In this document: piece after piece, positions 39,153-47,832 of the stretch
Layout: every line of letters starts with the position of its first letter
Position numbering within the stretch: position 1 is the stretch's first letter
Source of the DNA: Ferrimonas kyonanensis DSM 18153
GTDB lineage: Bacteria > Pseudomonadota > Gammaproteobacteria > Enterobacterales > Shewanellaceae
DNA: 64,000 nt
NCBI RefSeq assembly: GCF_000425405.1
Contig: NZ_AUDJ01000028.1
Coordinates: 21,769-85,768 of the forward strand
Direction: 5' to 3'
The notes under the pieces: model-generated
Told to the model about the DNA's origin: nothing
The model's database searches: none
The model's input: the letters and a program-made list of their open reading frames with translations, nothing else
Made by a program: the position numbers and the translations under genes

Positions 39153-41663
39153 ATGAGCGATATATTAAATCTCATAAACACTCTCGAAAAGGCCAGCATA
39201 CAAGAACAGCTCCCTGGTGAAGCTGTTGGAGCAAAATCTAGCTATAGTGAATTAGATATATCTCGGCTTATAGGCTATGCGTCTCTACTTTCTTTATCCG
39301 ATGAACCAGATGAAAAAATGTTGTCGTATGAAATTATAACAAGACTTTTGGAGGTGTCCGGAGGACAAGATAAGAAAGTTATTACATCGGCAGAAATCAT
39401 TCTATCTAGATTAGGAAACTTCCCAGGGAGATCACTTCTTAGAGAGAGATATGGAAAATTAACCAGTGAAATATCCAACTTCCTTAGGCTTGAATGTATA
39501 TCTAGAGAAGTAGAAAACTCTGTCTTTCTGAACAATGACTCCTCTGCTCAACTAACTGATTTTCAGCATAATCTTTATAGCTCATTAAATAGAGAAAGAG
39601 CGATAAGTGTTTCTGCACCGACATCAGCAGGAAAGTCTTTTGTGCTGAGTTTAAATATCATCCGAAAGCTAGCAAAAGCAACAAATCAGTGTATTGTTTA
39701 CATAGTGCCAACTAGAGCACTAATAACGGAAGTGTCAAATAGAATAAGAATGTCACTCCGAGAGCATGATTTGGAAAAAGTTGTAGTAAGAACGGCCCCG
39801 TTCCCAATATCTATTGAACTTCTAGAAGATGGGGTAATATATGTTCTCACACAAGAAAGATTAACCAACTACTTAAACACTGAAGAGGAAATGCCAGCAA
39901 TTACCTCTTTAGTTATTGATGAAGCACACGAAATACAAAAAGGAAAAAGAGGGATAATACTTCAAAATGCAGTTGATTTAGCTTTAAAAAAACACCCTAG
40001 TGCAGAAGTTTTATTTGCCAGCCCGCTGATAAGAAATCCGGGATACTTCCTCAACTTATTCAACATCGTCGATAAAGGCAAGTTTTTTACTGAAACAGTC
40101 TCTCCTGTTTCGCAGAATATACTACTTGTTTCTGAGATAAAAGGTAAACCAACTCAAGTCAATATCGAATCACTAAGCACAAACAACAAACTAGATATTG
40201 GAATTAGAAATTTACCATTTAGGTTTCGAGGAAACAAAACTCTACAAAAAGCAAACTTTGCAAAATCCTTGCGAAAAACCAGCGAGTCTGTAATTATTTT
40301 CTCAAATGGACCAGCTGACTCCGAAAAAGTTGCATCATCATTAGCTGACATAAATGATGATTTTGAGCCAAGTGAAAAGCTAATAGCATTCATCGAGTTT
40401 CTAAAGAGAGAAATCCATCCAGAATATTCCCTTATTCATTGCTTAAATGGAGGTGTTGGATTCCATTACGGAAAAATGCCTTCAATAGTTAGAAACGGTA
40501 TAGAAAACTTGTTTAAGAATGGGGACATTCAATTCCTTTGTTGTACCAGTACTCTTTTGCAGGGAGTAAACCTTCCTGCAAAGCACATCATCATTGAAAA
40601 TCCAAAATCTGGAACTCAACCGATGTCAAGGGCCGACTTTCAAAACTTATCAGGTAGAGCAGGAAGGTTGTTAAAGGAGTTTCACGGAAATATTTGGTGT
40701 ATACGCCCTGGAGAGTGGGATGAAAAAAACTACGAAGGAGACAGGCTACAAGAGATTACTGCTGCAATAGACAAGGTTATGATTGATGGAGGGGTAGAAA
40801 TCCGCTCCCTCATTGAAGAGTCCCTTATTAATGACAAACGAATAGATGTGGCCGAGGCAGCATTCGGGAAAATATACAATGATATCAACCAAGGAGAAGG
40901 AGAAATACTGGAGAGGTATCGAACAGAAGACAATTCTGAAGAGTTAGATAAAACCATATCAACGATAAAAGAAATAAATATATCAATCCCAAAAGAAATA
41001 CTAAAAAGAAATAGCTCTGTTAGACCAGATCATCTTCAGTCTCTTTATGATTACTTGTATACAAAAAAGTCACTAGATGATCTAACTCCTGAATCTCCCT
41101 TCAAAAAAGGAGCAAAGGCAAAGCTGGATAAAATACTAGACATATTTGCCACCACCTTCAATTGGGATGCGAACCCAAACTACAGAAGATTAATTAGCCG
41201 GACAGCTCATGACTGGATGTGGGGGAAGCCATTAGGTGAACTAATATCTTCTAGAGTGTCATATGTAAAACGCAATGACAGCAAGGCTAAAACACCAATT
41301 ATCATTAGAGATTTTCTTGACGTTGTCGAGTTTCAGGTTAGATTCAAATTAGTGCAATACTTTTCCGCCTACATTGATATTCTTCGACACATTTATATAT
41401 GCCAAAAAGGTATTGATGCAGATCTTGAACCGTACCATATATATCTAGAATTTGGATCTTGTGACAGAACAACACTGAACATAATGGCCACAGGCCTATC
41501 TAGGTTTACAGCCTTGCATTTGTCAAAGCCCCTTTCTAACTATGGGGGGATAACTGATATTGACGATGCTTACAGGAAGATAAAAGAGTTAAATGTGAAT
41601 CGCCTAAATATTCCTCACATATGTAAGCAGGAAATTCACGACCTTACAGGAAGTAGTGCATAA
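39153..41663 (+). CDS. hamB: Hachiman helicase HamB
   Basis: An 836-residue superfamily 2 helicase: Q-like motif (QLTDFQHNLYSSL), Walker A APTSAGKS (155-162), Walker B IDEAHE (Asp256 onward), motif III ASPL, and motif VI QNLSGRAGRLL. About 330 C-terminal residues form the HamB-specific region. The combination with DUF1837 upstream identifies Hachiman. AT-rich codon use (ATA, AGA, TTA) marks recent transfer. Confidence 0.9.
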   Translation: MSDILNLINTLEKASIQEQLPGEAVGAKSSYSELDISRLIGYASLLSLSDEPDEKMLSYEIITRLLEVSGGQDKKVITSAEIILSRLGNFPGRSLLRERYGKLTSEISNFLRLECISREVENSVFLNNDSSAQLTDFQHNLYSSLNRERAISVSAPTSAGKSFVLSLNIIRKLAKATNQCIVYIVPTRALITEVSNRIRMSLREHDLEKVVVRTAPFPISIELLEDGVIYVLTQERLTNYLNTEEEMPAITSLVIDEAHEIQKGKRGIILQNAVDLALKKHPSAEVLFASPLIRNPGYFLNLFNIVDKGKFFTETVSPVSQNILLVSEIKGKPTQVNIESLSTNNKLDIGIRNLPFRFRGNKTLQKANFAKSLRKTSESVIIFSNGPADSEKVASSLADINDDFEPSEKLIAFIEFLKREIHPEYSLIHCLNGGVGFHYGKMPSIVRNGIENLFKNGDIQFLCCTSTLLQGVNLPAKHIIIENPKSGTQPMSRADFQNLSGRAGRLLKEFHGNIWCIRPGEWDEKNYEGDRLQEITAAIDKVMIDGGVEIRSLIEESLINDKRIDVAEAAFGKIYNDINQGEGEILERYRTEDNSEELDKTISTIKEINISIPKEILKRNSSVRPDHLQSLYDYLYTKKSLDDLTPESPFKKGAKAKLDKILDIFATTFNWDANPNYRRLISRTAHDWMWGKPLGELISSRVSYVKRNDSKAKTPIIIRDFLDVVEFQVRFKLVQYFSAYIDILRHIYICQKGIDADLEPYHIYLEFGSCDRTTLNIMATGLSRFTALHLSKPLSNYGGITDIDDAYRKIKELNVNRLNIPHICKQEIHDLTGSSA

Positions 41664-41673
41664 AAACGATGAG

Positions 41674-41698
41674 CAAGGCTGGTTTAACACCAGCCTTG
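41674..41698 (+). terminator. Hairpin after hamB
   Basis: Perfect 10-base-pair stem CAAGGCTGGT / ACCAGCCTTG with a TTAAC loop, 10 bases after the hamB stop. Only a weak T-rich tail follows. Confidence 0.7.
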
Positions 41699-41842
41699 AT
41701 ATCCTTCGTTTTTCTCATAAGTTAAAAAACCTTTACCATCACAATCGATATAACTTGTTTCTTGACTCATGTAAAAGTCCCATTCAAAAAGTGACACCAG
41801 CCTATCCTTCTCAATTAATATAGTTTTAATGACTAATTCAAA

Positions 41843-42448
41843 TTACTTACTCCATAAAGCATCAACTTTCACTGAGCTGCCTCCCAACTCAGCTATCAAC
41901 GCGATCTTATCCTCTTTGCTCAACTCACTCAGTTCCTGTCGTATTGGATGATAGGTTTCCTTTGGCTCACCAACACCCACAATGTCATCACTCAACAAAG
42001 AGAGTTCCTGCCGCACCTGATCCAACTGCAAGTGAGCATAGGTACCTGCGGTAATACTAAGGTCACTGTGGCCAAGCAACTTGCTGACCGCTTGCAAGCT
42101 GCCTCCCCGGACCACATTCCAGGTCGCAATGGTTCGCCGTAGGTCGTGAATGGTTACGGTGTGCTACCGGTCATCACTGCGCAGTCCGGCTCGTTTAGTT
42201 ATCCGATACCAGGAGCTGGTCGTTCCAGCCCTTTCGACAATATGACCAGACTTGGGCCGTTCAGCAGGGAACACATAGCGTTCCCCAGCCTCTGCTTCTG
42301 CGCTGCGCCTTCTTAGAATCTCCATCACCGGTTCAACCAGTGGTACAGCGTGGGGCCGCTTGCCCTTCATCTTATGGGTGGGAATAAACCAGACGGCGTT
42401 GGCGTGATCTATCTCCTTCCACTCCGTCGAGAGCACGCAGCCTTTGGG
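41843..42448 (-). pseudogene. Broken tyrosine recombinase/phage integrase
   Basis: The minus-strand frame encodes the C-terminal catalytic part of a phage integrase: STEWKEIDHANAVWFIPTHKMKGKRPHAVPL, then TIHDLRRTIATW and LGHSDLSITAGTYAHL with the catalytic HxLRR, H and Tyr residues. An in-frame TAG (42161-42163) splits it, and another TAG at 42449-42451 marks the upstream end, with no N-terminal domain. It is therefore inactive unless suppressed, and is the probable former mobiliser of the Hachiman island. Confidence 0.85.
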
Positions 42449-42531
42449 CTAGCCCGCCAAAACAGGGGCATGACACTTTATAAAGACACCCTCGCTACCA
42501 GATAAATAACTCATTGATTTATCTGAATCAC

Positions 42532-42560
42532 AAAACGGCCGCCTAACAGGCGACCGTTTT
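42532..42560. terminator. Bidirectional terminator at the island/lanthipeptide boundary
   Basis: AAAACGG-C-CGCC / GGCG-A-CCGTTTT stem with one mismatch and a TAACA loop. It lies 19 bases beyond the stop of the ABC exporter and serves its minus-strand transcript. Nearby GATAAAT/ATTTATC (42501-42523) is a further small inverted repeat. Confidence 0.8.
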
Positions 42561-42578
42561 ATTTCCTAGCGATGCCGC

Positions 42579-44282
42579 TCAAGCCGGCATCGGTGTCAGG
42601 CTGATGCCGCCACGGCCGTCGATGGTCAGCGACTGATCAAACATGCGGGTAAAACGATTGCCCTCGTGCATGATCATCATCAGTGATGCCCCTTGGGTAA
42701 AGCGGTCGATCAGGGTCAGCACTCTGCCCTTGCTGGCGTCATCGATGTTGGCCAGTGGCTCATCGAACAGGTAGGTGGCGGCGGGTTTCAGCAGGCACAC
42801 CGCGATCTGGCATTTCTTCTTCTGCCCTTCTGACAACGACTCGTAGCCACTTTCCAGGCAGTCGCTCAACCCCAGCTCTTTGATGAGCGGGGCCAGCCTG
42901 GCCTCGGTGCCGTACTTGGCGCTGACGATGGACAGGGTCTTGGCCACGTTGCCTGGCAGCATGCCAAAGGGGTACAACGAGGCACTCATGGCGCTCATCT
43001 GCGGGCCATCGATGCTGCCGGTATCGGGCCGATAGAAGCCGGCCAGTAGGTTGGCAAAGGTGCTCTTACCAGCGCCGTTAGGGCCGCTGATCAGCACTCG
43101 ACTGTGGGGAGCGATGGTCAGATCCGCCTGGTCTAAAATGGTGTGGTCGCCATGACCAAAACCGACCTGGTGCAAGGCAAAGCCCTTGGCCGCTGGCTGC
43201 GGCTCGCCTTTCACCTCAGCTTTTATCTCAACTTTCAGCTCGCCGCCTGTCTCAACTGCTGTTGCAATCGCGGCTTGTCCGTTTATCACGCCGATGCCAA
43301 TTTCCGGCAGGGTCTCGGTCGGCAGTTGCTCGGCCTTGAAGCTTCGGTAGCGCTCCAGCAGTGCGTTCAGGGTTGCCAGTCGCGGCAGTATGGTTGAAAG
43401 CTGCTCTACCGACTGGATCACCATGGAGAAGGCCCGGGTCAGGCCAAACAGGGCGCCAATGGTAATGGCGCCGGTGATCACCTGAAACCCGGCCACCACA
43501 ATCACCGACAGCTCGGCGTAGGACAAAAACACCGCGCTGAGGCTGCGATACATGCTGGCGTAGCGCACGCTCTGGTAGCTGGCTTCCAGCGGCGCCTTCA
43601 GGCCTCGGCGCACCTCCTGGGTGGCGCTGTGGTTCAGATCAAACAGCTTCACCAGTTTGAAGCTGTCGATCACCGTCGACAGCACCGATTTAAACTGCGC
43701 CTCCGACTCCTGCAGGGTGTTGGTCACCTCACCAATCTTGCCGCTGAAGCGGTTCGCCAGCAGGTACAGGGCCGGTACGATCACCACCAGCGCCAGGGTC
43801 ACCTGCCAGCTGATCCAGGCGGCCACCGCCACCCCGCACAGGGCCACCACTACCCCGGTGACCAGCGACACACACAGGTCCACCAGCGACGCCAGTTGCT
43901 TGGGCTCGTCGTGCAGCCGCGCCATGTAGTAGCCCTTGCCGTTGTGATTGATGCTCTGCAGGTCGTGGCGGTAATACACCGCGGTGACCTCGGCGCTGAT
44001 CTGGCGCTGCAATTGGTTCTTGAGCCGCTGCCGCAGCAGCGACGACCAGTAGATCAGGCCGCGGCCCAGGGTGGCCACCGCCGTGACCGCCGCCGCCAGT
44101 ATCAGGAAGAAGCGGGTATCGCCACTGCTGATGGCGTCGATCAGGTGCTTAAGCGCCAGCGGATCCAAAATGGCGAACACCACCGCCTGCAGCACACTGA
44201 CCAGCAGCAGCAGCGCCAGCTGGGAGCCACTGCCGCGCAGCAGGGCCAGTGCCGCTTTGAAGTTGTCTTTACTGATGGGCAT
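42579..44282 (-). CDS. ABC exporter of the lanthipeptide cluster (LanT-like, no protease domain)
   Basis: A 567-residue half-transporter: six transmembrane helices (residues ~15-290), a charged linker rich in Glu/Lys, then an ATPase domain with Walker A GPNGAGKST, signature LSEGQKKK and Walker B YLFDEP. It lacks an N-terminal C39 peptidase, so leader removal must be done elsewhere. It starts 14 bases after lanKC with AAGGAG as ribosome site. Likely role: export of the modified peptides. Confidence 0.87.
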   Translation of the reverse strand: MPISKDNFKAALALLRGSGSQLALLLLVSVLQAVVFAILDPLALKHLIDAISSGDTRFFLILAAAVTAVATLGRGLIYWSSLLRQRLKNQLQRQISAEVTAVYYRHDLQSINHNGKGYYMARLHDEPKQLASLVDLCVSLVTGVVVALCGVAVAAWISWQVTLALVVIVPALYLLANRFSGKIGEVTNTLQESEAQFKSVLSTVIDSFKLVKLFDLNHSATQEVRRGLKAPLEASYQSVRYASMYRSLSAVFLSYAELSVIVVAGFQVITGAITIGALFGLTRAFSMVIQSVEQLSTILPRLATLNALLERYRSFKAEQLPTETLPEIGIGVINGQAAIATAVETGGELKVEIKAEVKGEPQPAAKGFALHQVGFGHGDHTILDQADLTIAPHSRVLISGPNGAGKSTFANLLAGFYRPDTGSIDGPQMSAMSASLYPFGMLPGNVAKTLSIVSAKYGTEARLAPLIKELGLSDCLESGYESLSEGQKKKCQIAVCLLKPAATYLFDEPLANIDDASKGRVLTLIDRFTQGASLMMIMHEGNRFTRMFDQSLTIDGRGGISLTPMPA

Positions 44283-44296
44283 GTCGCACTCCTTGT

Positions 44297-46960
44297 TTAT
44301 CCGGCCAGGTCGTGCAGCCAACGGCTGGAGTTGGTAAGCAGGCGCTGCAGGAACAGGCCGACCCCGGCGGAGCCGTGGGCCAGATCCGTCGATAACCGAA
44401 AGCCGCCACGGCCAAAGTAAACCTTGCCCTCGGGGCGACTGACGCTGAACAGCACAATGCTGTCGGCTATCTGGCAGGCGGCGCGATGGTACTGGTCGTC
44501 ACCGGTGGCCCGGTGAATGTCCAGCAGCAGCTCCCCCAACCCGGCCAGGCCGTTAAAACTACCCTGGGCGGCGGAGTAGCGAGAGAAGCTGGTGACCGCC
44601 AGTGAGGTCAGCACCTGCCGGTAATGGGCCTCGCCGGTGTGCTCGTAGAAACGGGCAATCACCGCGCCGACGCCGCCGGAGCCGTACTCCCAGTACGGCA
44701 ACAGCTGGGTGCTGTCGGCGGTTTCGCCCCAGCGGTAGCTGCCGTCGTCCTGGCGGCCGACCTCGATGTCGTAGGCCAGCGACGCGGTGGCCAGCGCCAG
44801 TACCTCGGCATCCTCATTGACCTTGTGCAGTTGCAGCAGGAACAGGGCGATGCCAGCACTGCCGTGCACCAGCCCCACCGCGTCTCGCTCTTTGGTCTGG
44901 GGATAACGCACGCCCACCGGCATGGCAATGGCCCGCTGCGCCAGCGTCTCGGCAATGGCTTCGGCCTGATGCAGGTAGTTGTCGATGCCGGTGCGTTGGT
45001 GCAATGCCAGCGCCATAAAGCCCACCCCGGCCAGGCCATAGCCAAAGTCATTTCGTTCGCTCAGCAGCGGTGAGGCAAAGGCCCGGGCGGCGTGTCGCTC
45101 CGCCTCGGCGACTCGCCCCAGCGCCAGTTCGGCCATGGCCATGCCGGCACTGCCAATCAGCAGCCCGGGAAGGGAACCACCGTCATCGGCGGCGTCAATT
45201 TTGTCCAGCAGATGCTGAGGCACCGCCAGCCCCTGGCGGGCCAGCAGCAGCGCCGGGCCATAGTAGCCGTAGGCCAGCGCCTTAGGGGTCAAGTCGAAGG
45301 CGTGGTAATCGATGGGCACAAAGTCACTGTGCTCGCCCCGCTGCACCCCGGAGGCGATGAAACGACTTACCTGGTGCAGATGCGCCGACAACTGCTCACG
45401 GCTGTGGCGGGGCGGCGTATTCGGCAGCCGGGTAAAGGGCTCGGCCTCTTTGGCGGCCCGAACCGGGTTGAAGCTGGCTTCCAGCTTTAGGGTCAATGCC
45501 AGCGCCTTTTTCGGCTGGCCCTTAGCCAGGGTGTCAATCACCTCGGCAATGCGACCGTCGAGGCGACAATCGGCCACCAGTTGCGGCAGCAGTTCGGTGC
45601 GCAGCCGCCGCTCCACATCGAACTGGTTCTGCACCGGCAGCATCATGCTGTAGAGCACCATCGCCAGGGCGTACCAGTCGCCCTGATAGGTGCTGCCGTC
45701 ACGCACCAGGGCGTCGAAATCGGAAAAACCGGGGGTGGTGAGCACCGGCACCTTGTCGCGGCCCACTTCGGCCTCGCCGCCACGCTGGCGATAGGCGCCA
45801 TCAAAGTCGATAAAGCGGATGCGCTGATGCTCGGCGTCTACCATGATGTTGTTGGGGGAGATGTCCGCCAGCACCACCCCACGGCGATGCGCGGCCAGTA
45901 CCGCCTCGATGCAGCCCTTGGCCACCCAGGCGAAACAGCCCTTGAAGCGCTCGGCCGACTCCGGTGCATCGGTAAAGGGCACCAGGGTGCACTCGCCGCT
46001 GGCACGAAACTTTCGCAGCGGAATGCCAGCCACAAACTCCTCCACCAGGAAGGAGTGTTCCCATTCCACAAAGAAATCCACCGGCTGCGGGTAGGCGTCG
46101 CAGCCCTGCATCAGCTCCAGGGTGCGGTATTCATTTTTCAGCACCTGGTCGGCGTAGACCCGGGTTTTGCTCAGCGACTGAAAGTTGATGTGAGGGCGGG
46201 CCTCTTTCACCACCACCACATTGCCGGTACGCAGATCCTTGGCCTTGTAGACACCGCCACTGTTGGAGAACGCCAGCGCCTCGATTACCTGATAGCGCTG
46301 ATTCAGCGGCGCGATCTCCTCCGACGGCGTGTGCTGATCCGCAAACGGCTCCGGCACCCAATCTGGCAGTTGATAGAAGGCGCTGCGCTGGTCTTCCACC
46401 AACTCGCCGGTGGGGGTTTCGATGCAGGCGGTGGTGGTGCCATCGGCACTCTGGCGCGATTTCAGCAGGAAGCCGCCGTAGCGGTAATGCACCACCTTGC
46501 TGTCCAGGTAGCGTTTGTCCGACAGAATGTAGGGGCCGACGCTGTCTTTATGGGCCAGATACAGGTCGTGGATCAGCGCCTTAAAGCAGTCGGTGGTCAC
46601 CGGATACAGGGTCAGCAGTTTGCCGCCGCCGCTGCGGCCGGTGGACTTGGAGGTCATGTTGATGGCCAGGTCGTTGCGGCACACCACCTTGAACGAGGTG
46701 TTGTGTTTAACGCAGCAGGCCAGGGTTTTGCGAATTACCTCCAGCGACTGCTCGGCAATGGCCGATACGTGGATCTTAAACCCCTGCAGCGGCAGCTGTT
46801 GCCCGGCCGGGGCCGCCGCCAGCCAGATGCTTTTGCGGCTGCGGGTCCAGGAGGCAGGAATGGCCGACTCCAGCAACTGCTGAAACTCGGCGTCCGGGGA
46901 CAACTCGGCCGGCAGGGTGAAATAACTGCGGTCGCCAAAGGTATAAAGATTGTCAGCCAT
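44297..46960 (-). CDS. Class III lanthipeptide synthetase LanKC
   Basis: An 887-residue three-domain enzyme. The N-terminal ~220 residues are a lyase-like domain (FKIHVSAI ... GPYILSDKRY). A Ser/Thr-kinase domain follows at about 222-500 (Lys252, catalytic loop VVLADISPNN with Asp366, DFD at 385-387). From about 560 there is a LanC-like cyclase. Where LanL/LanC have zinc-binding WCxG and CHG motifs, this protein has YWEYGSGG and LAHGSAG, so zinc ligands are missing; that is the class III pattern. It would phosphorylate and eliminate Ser/Thr in the upstream precursors and form lanthionine or labionin. AAAGGGAA precedes ATG 46960. Confidence 0.92.
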   Translation of the reverse strand: MADNLYTFGDRSYFTLPAELSPDAEFQQLLESAIPASWTRSRKSIWLAAAPAGQQLPLQGFKIHVSAIAEQSLEVIRKTLACCVKHNTSFKVVCRNDLAINMTSKSTGRSGGGKLLTLYPVTTDCFKALIHDLYLAHKDSVGPYILSDKRYLDSKVVHYRYGGFLLKSRQSADGTTTACIETPTGELVEDQRSAFYQLPDWVPEPFADQHTPSEEIAPLNQRYQVIEALAFSNSGGVYKAKDLRTGNVVVVKEARPHINFQSLSKTRVYADQVLKNEYRTLELMQGCDAYPQPVDFFVEWEHSFLVEEFVAGIPLRKFRASGECTLVPFTDAPESAERFKGCFAWVAKGCIEAVLAAHRRGVVLADISPNNIMVDAEHQRIRFIDFDGAYRQRGGEAEVGRDKVPVLTTPGFSDFDALVRDGSTYQGDWYALAMVLYSMMLPVQNQFDVERRLRTELLPQLVADCRLDGRIAEVIDTLAKGQPKKALALTLKLEASFNPVRAAKEAEPFTRLPNTPPRHSREQLSAHLHQVSRFIASGVQRGEHSDFVPIDYHAFDLTPKALAYGYYGPALLLARQGLAVPQHLLDKIDAADDGGSLPGLLIGSAGMAMAELALGRVAEAERHAARAFASPLLSERNDFGYGLAGVGFMALALHQRTGIDNYLHQAEAIAETLAQRAIAMPVGVRYPQTKERDAVGLVHGSAGIALFLLQLHKVNEDAEVLALATASLAYDIEVGRQDDGSYRWGETADSTQLLPYWEYGSGGVGAVIARFYEHTGEAHYRQVLTSLAVTSFSRYSAAQGSFNGLAGLGELLLDIHRATGDDQYHRAACQIADSIVLFSVSRPEGKVYFGRGGFRLSTDLAHGSAGVGLFLQRLLTNSSRWLHDLAG

Positions 46961-47123
46961 TACAAAGTTCCCTTTTGTAAATAAAGACAGAAAAAGAAGA
47001 AAGAGAATAAACAGATATAAAAATGAACATCACCAGTAGCCATTGCCAATATCAATATTCACAACGCCTACCGGTGACCGTCCACTGCCTATTCAGAACA
47101 CAACATCATGCGCTGAATATATT

Positions 47124-47149
47124 GGCCTGAATACGAGGGAGATCAGGCC
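47124..47149 (-). other. Hairpin between precursor array and lanKC
   Basis: Inverted repeat GGCCTGA / TCAGGCC with a 12-base loop, 13 bases after the last precursor stop in the 201-base gap before lanKC. It could be an attenuator or 3'-end stabiliser that keeps precursor mRNA in excess over synthetase mRNA. There is no T-run. Confidence 0.4.
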
Positions 47150-47161
47150 GGCAATTCCAGA

Positions 47162-47269
47162 TTACTTCAACTGCTGTTCGTTGTTGCAGTTCACGCTGAA
47201 AGTACTCCAGTCCATCAATTCGGCATCGGAGTCTACGGCCAGGGTTTGCAGGTTCAATACGTTATGCAT
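47162..47269 (-). CDS. Class III lanthipeptide precursor 6
   Basis: A 35-residue peptide found by reading the minus strand. Leader MHNVLNLQTLAVDSDAELMD contains the class III LxLQ recognition motif; the core WSTFSVNCNN contains SxxSxxC (Ser22, Ser25, Cys28) and ends EQQLK. AAGGAA lies 8 bases before the ATG. It is last in the array and nearest to lanKC. Confidence 0.88.
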   Translation of the reverse strand: MHNVLNLQTLAVDSDAELMDWSTFSVNCNNEQQLK

Positions 47270-47296
47270 GATCAAATTCCTTTTTTAACAGTGCAA

Positions 47297-47404
47297 TTAT
47301 TTAAGTTGAACTTCGTTGTTACAGTTAACGCTGAAGGTGCTCCAATCCATCAGTTCGGCATCGGAGTCTACGGCCAGGGTTTGCAGGTTCAATACGTTAT
47401 GCAT
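47297..47404 (-). CDS. Class III lanthipeptide precursor 5
   Basis: A 35-residue peptide identical in amino-acid sequence to precursor 4, with core WSTFSVNCNN and ending EVQLK. It lies in a 135-base unit that is an almost exact tandem duplicate of the unit carrying precursor 4, including the spacer and AAGGAA ribosome site. Confidence 0.88.
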   Translation of the reverse strand: MHNVLNLQTLAVDSDAELMDWSTFSVNCNNEVQLK

Positions 47405-47431
47405 GATCAAATTCCTTTTTTAACAGTGCAA

Positions 47432-47539
47432 TTATTTAAGTTGAACTTCGTTGTTACAGTTAACGCTGAAGGTGCTCCAATCCATCAGTTCGGCATCGGA
47501 GTCTACGGCCAGGGTTTGCAGGTTCAGTACGTTGTGCAT
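47432..47539 (-). CDS. Class III lanthipeptide precursor 4
   Basis: A 35-residue peptide, leader LNLQTL, core WSTFSVNCNN, ending EVQLK (Val where most copies have Gln). It is identical in protein sequence to precursor 5. An AAGGA ribosome site lies upstream. Confidence 0.88.
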   Translation of the reverse strand: MHNVLNLQTLAVDSDAELMDWSTFSVNCNNEVQLK

Positions 47540-47566
47540 AATCAAAATCCTTTTTGAAATCGTGGG

Positions 47567-47674
47567 TTAGCGAATCTGTTGTTCGTTGTTGCAGTTAACG
47601 CTGAAGGTGCTCCAGTCCATCACATCGGCATCGGAGTCTACCGCCAGGGCTTGCAGGCTAAGTACATGTTGCAT
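47567..47674 (-). CDS. Class III lanthipeptide precursor 3
   Basis: A 35-residue peptide and the most divergent leader of the set (MQHVLSLQALAVDSDADVMD). The core WSTFSVNCNN is unchanged, and the ending is EQQIR instead of EQQLK. AAAAGGAA lies upstream of the ATG. Confidence 0.88.
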   Translation of the reverse strand: MQHVLSLQALAVDSDADVMDWSTFSVNCNNEQQIR

Positions 47675-47698
47675 GGTCAAATTCCTTTTAGTGAGTGC

Positions 47699-47806
47699 TT
47701 ACTTCAGCTGCTGTTCGTTGTTGCAGTTCACACTGAAAGTGCTCCACTCCATCAGCTCGGCATCGGAGTCTACGGCCAGGGATTGCAGGTTCAATACGTT
47801 ATGCAT
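47699..47806 (-). CDS. Class III lanthipeptide precursor 2
   Basis: A 35-residue peptide, leader with VLNLQSL, core WSTFSVNCNN preceded by Glu20 (ME) where copies 3-6 have Asp20 (MD), ending EQQLK. AAAGGA lies 8 bases before the start. Confidence 0.88.
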   Translation of the reverse strand: MHNVLNLQSLAVDSDAELMEWSTFSVNCNNEQQLK

Positions 47807-47832
47807 GGTCAAAGTCCTTTTTAATTGAATGA

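Noticed and set aside
42501..42523. GATAAAT/ATTTATC repeat as an attachment site of the island
   Set aside because: No matching copy was found at the left edge near 37.3 kb; it is noted only as a small inverted repeat.
47043..47828. Plus-strand open frames of 80-100 codons over the precursor region
   Set aside because: They are antisense images of the tandem precursor genes. The minus strand has repeated ribosome sites, identical cores and the lanKC gene downstream.
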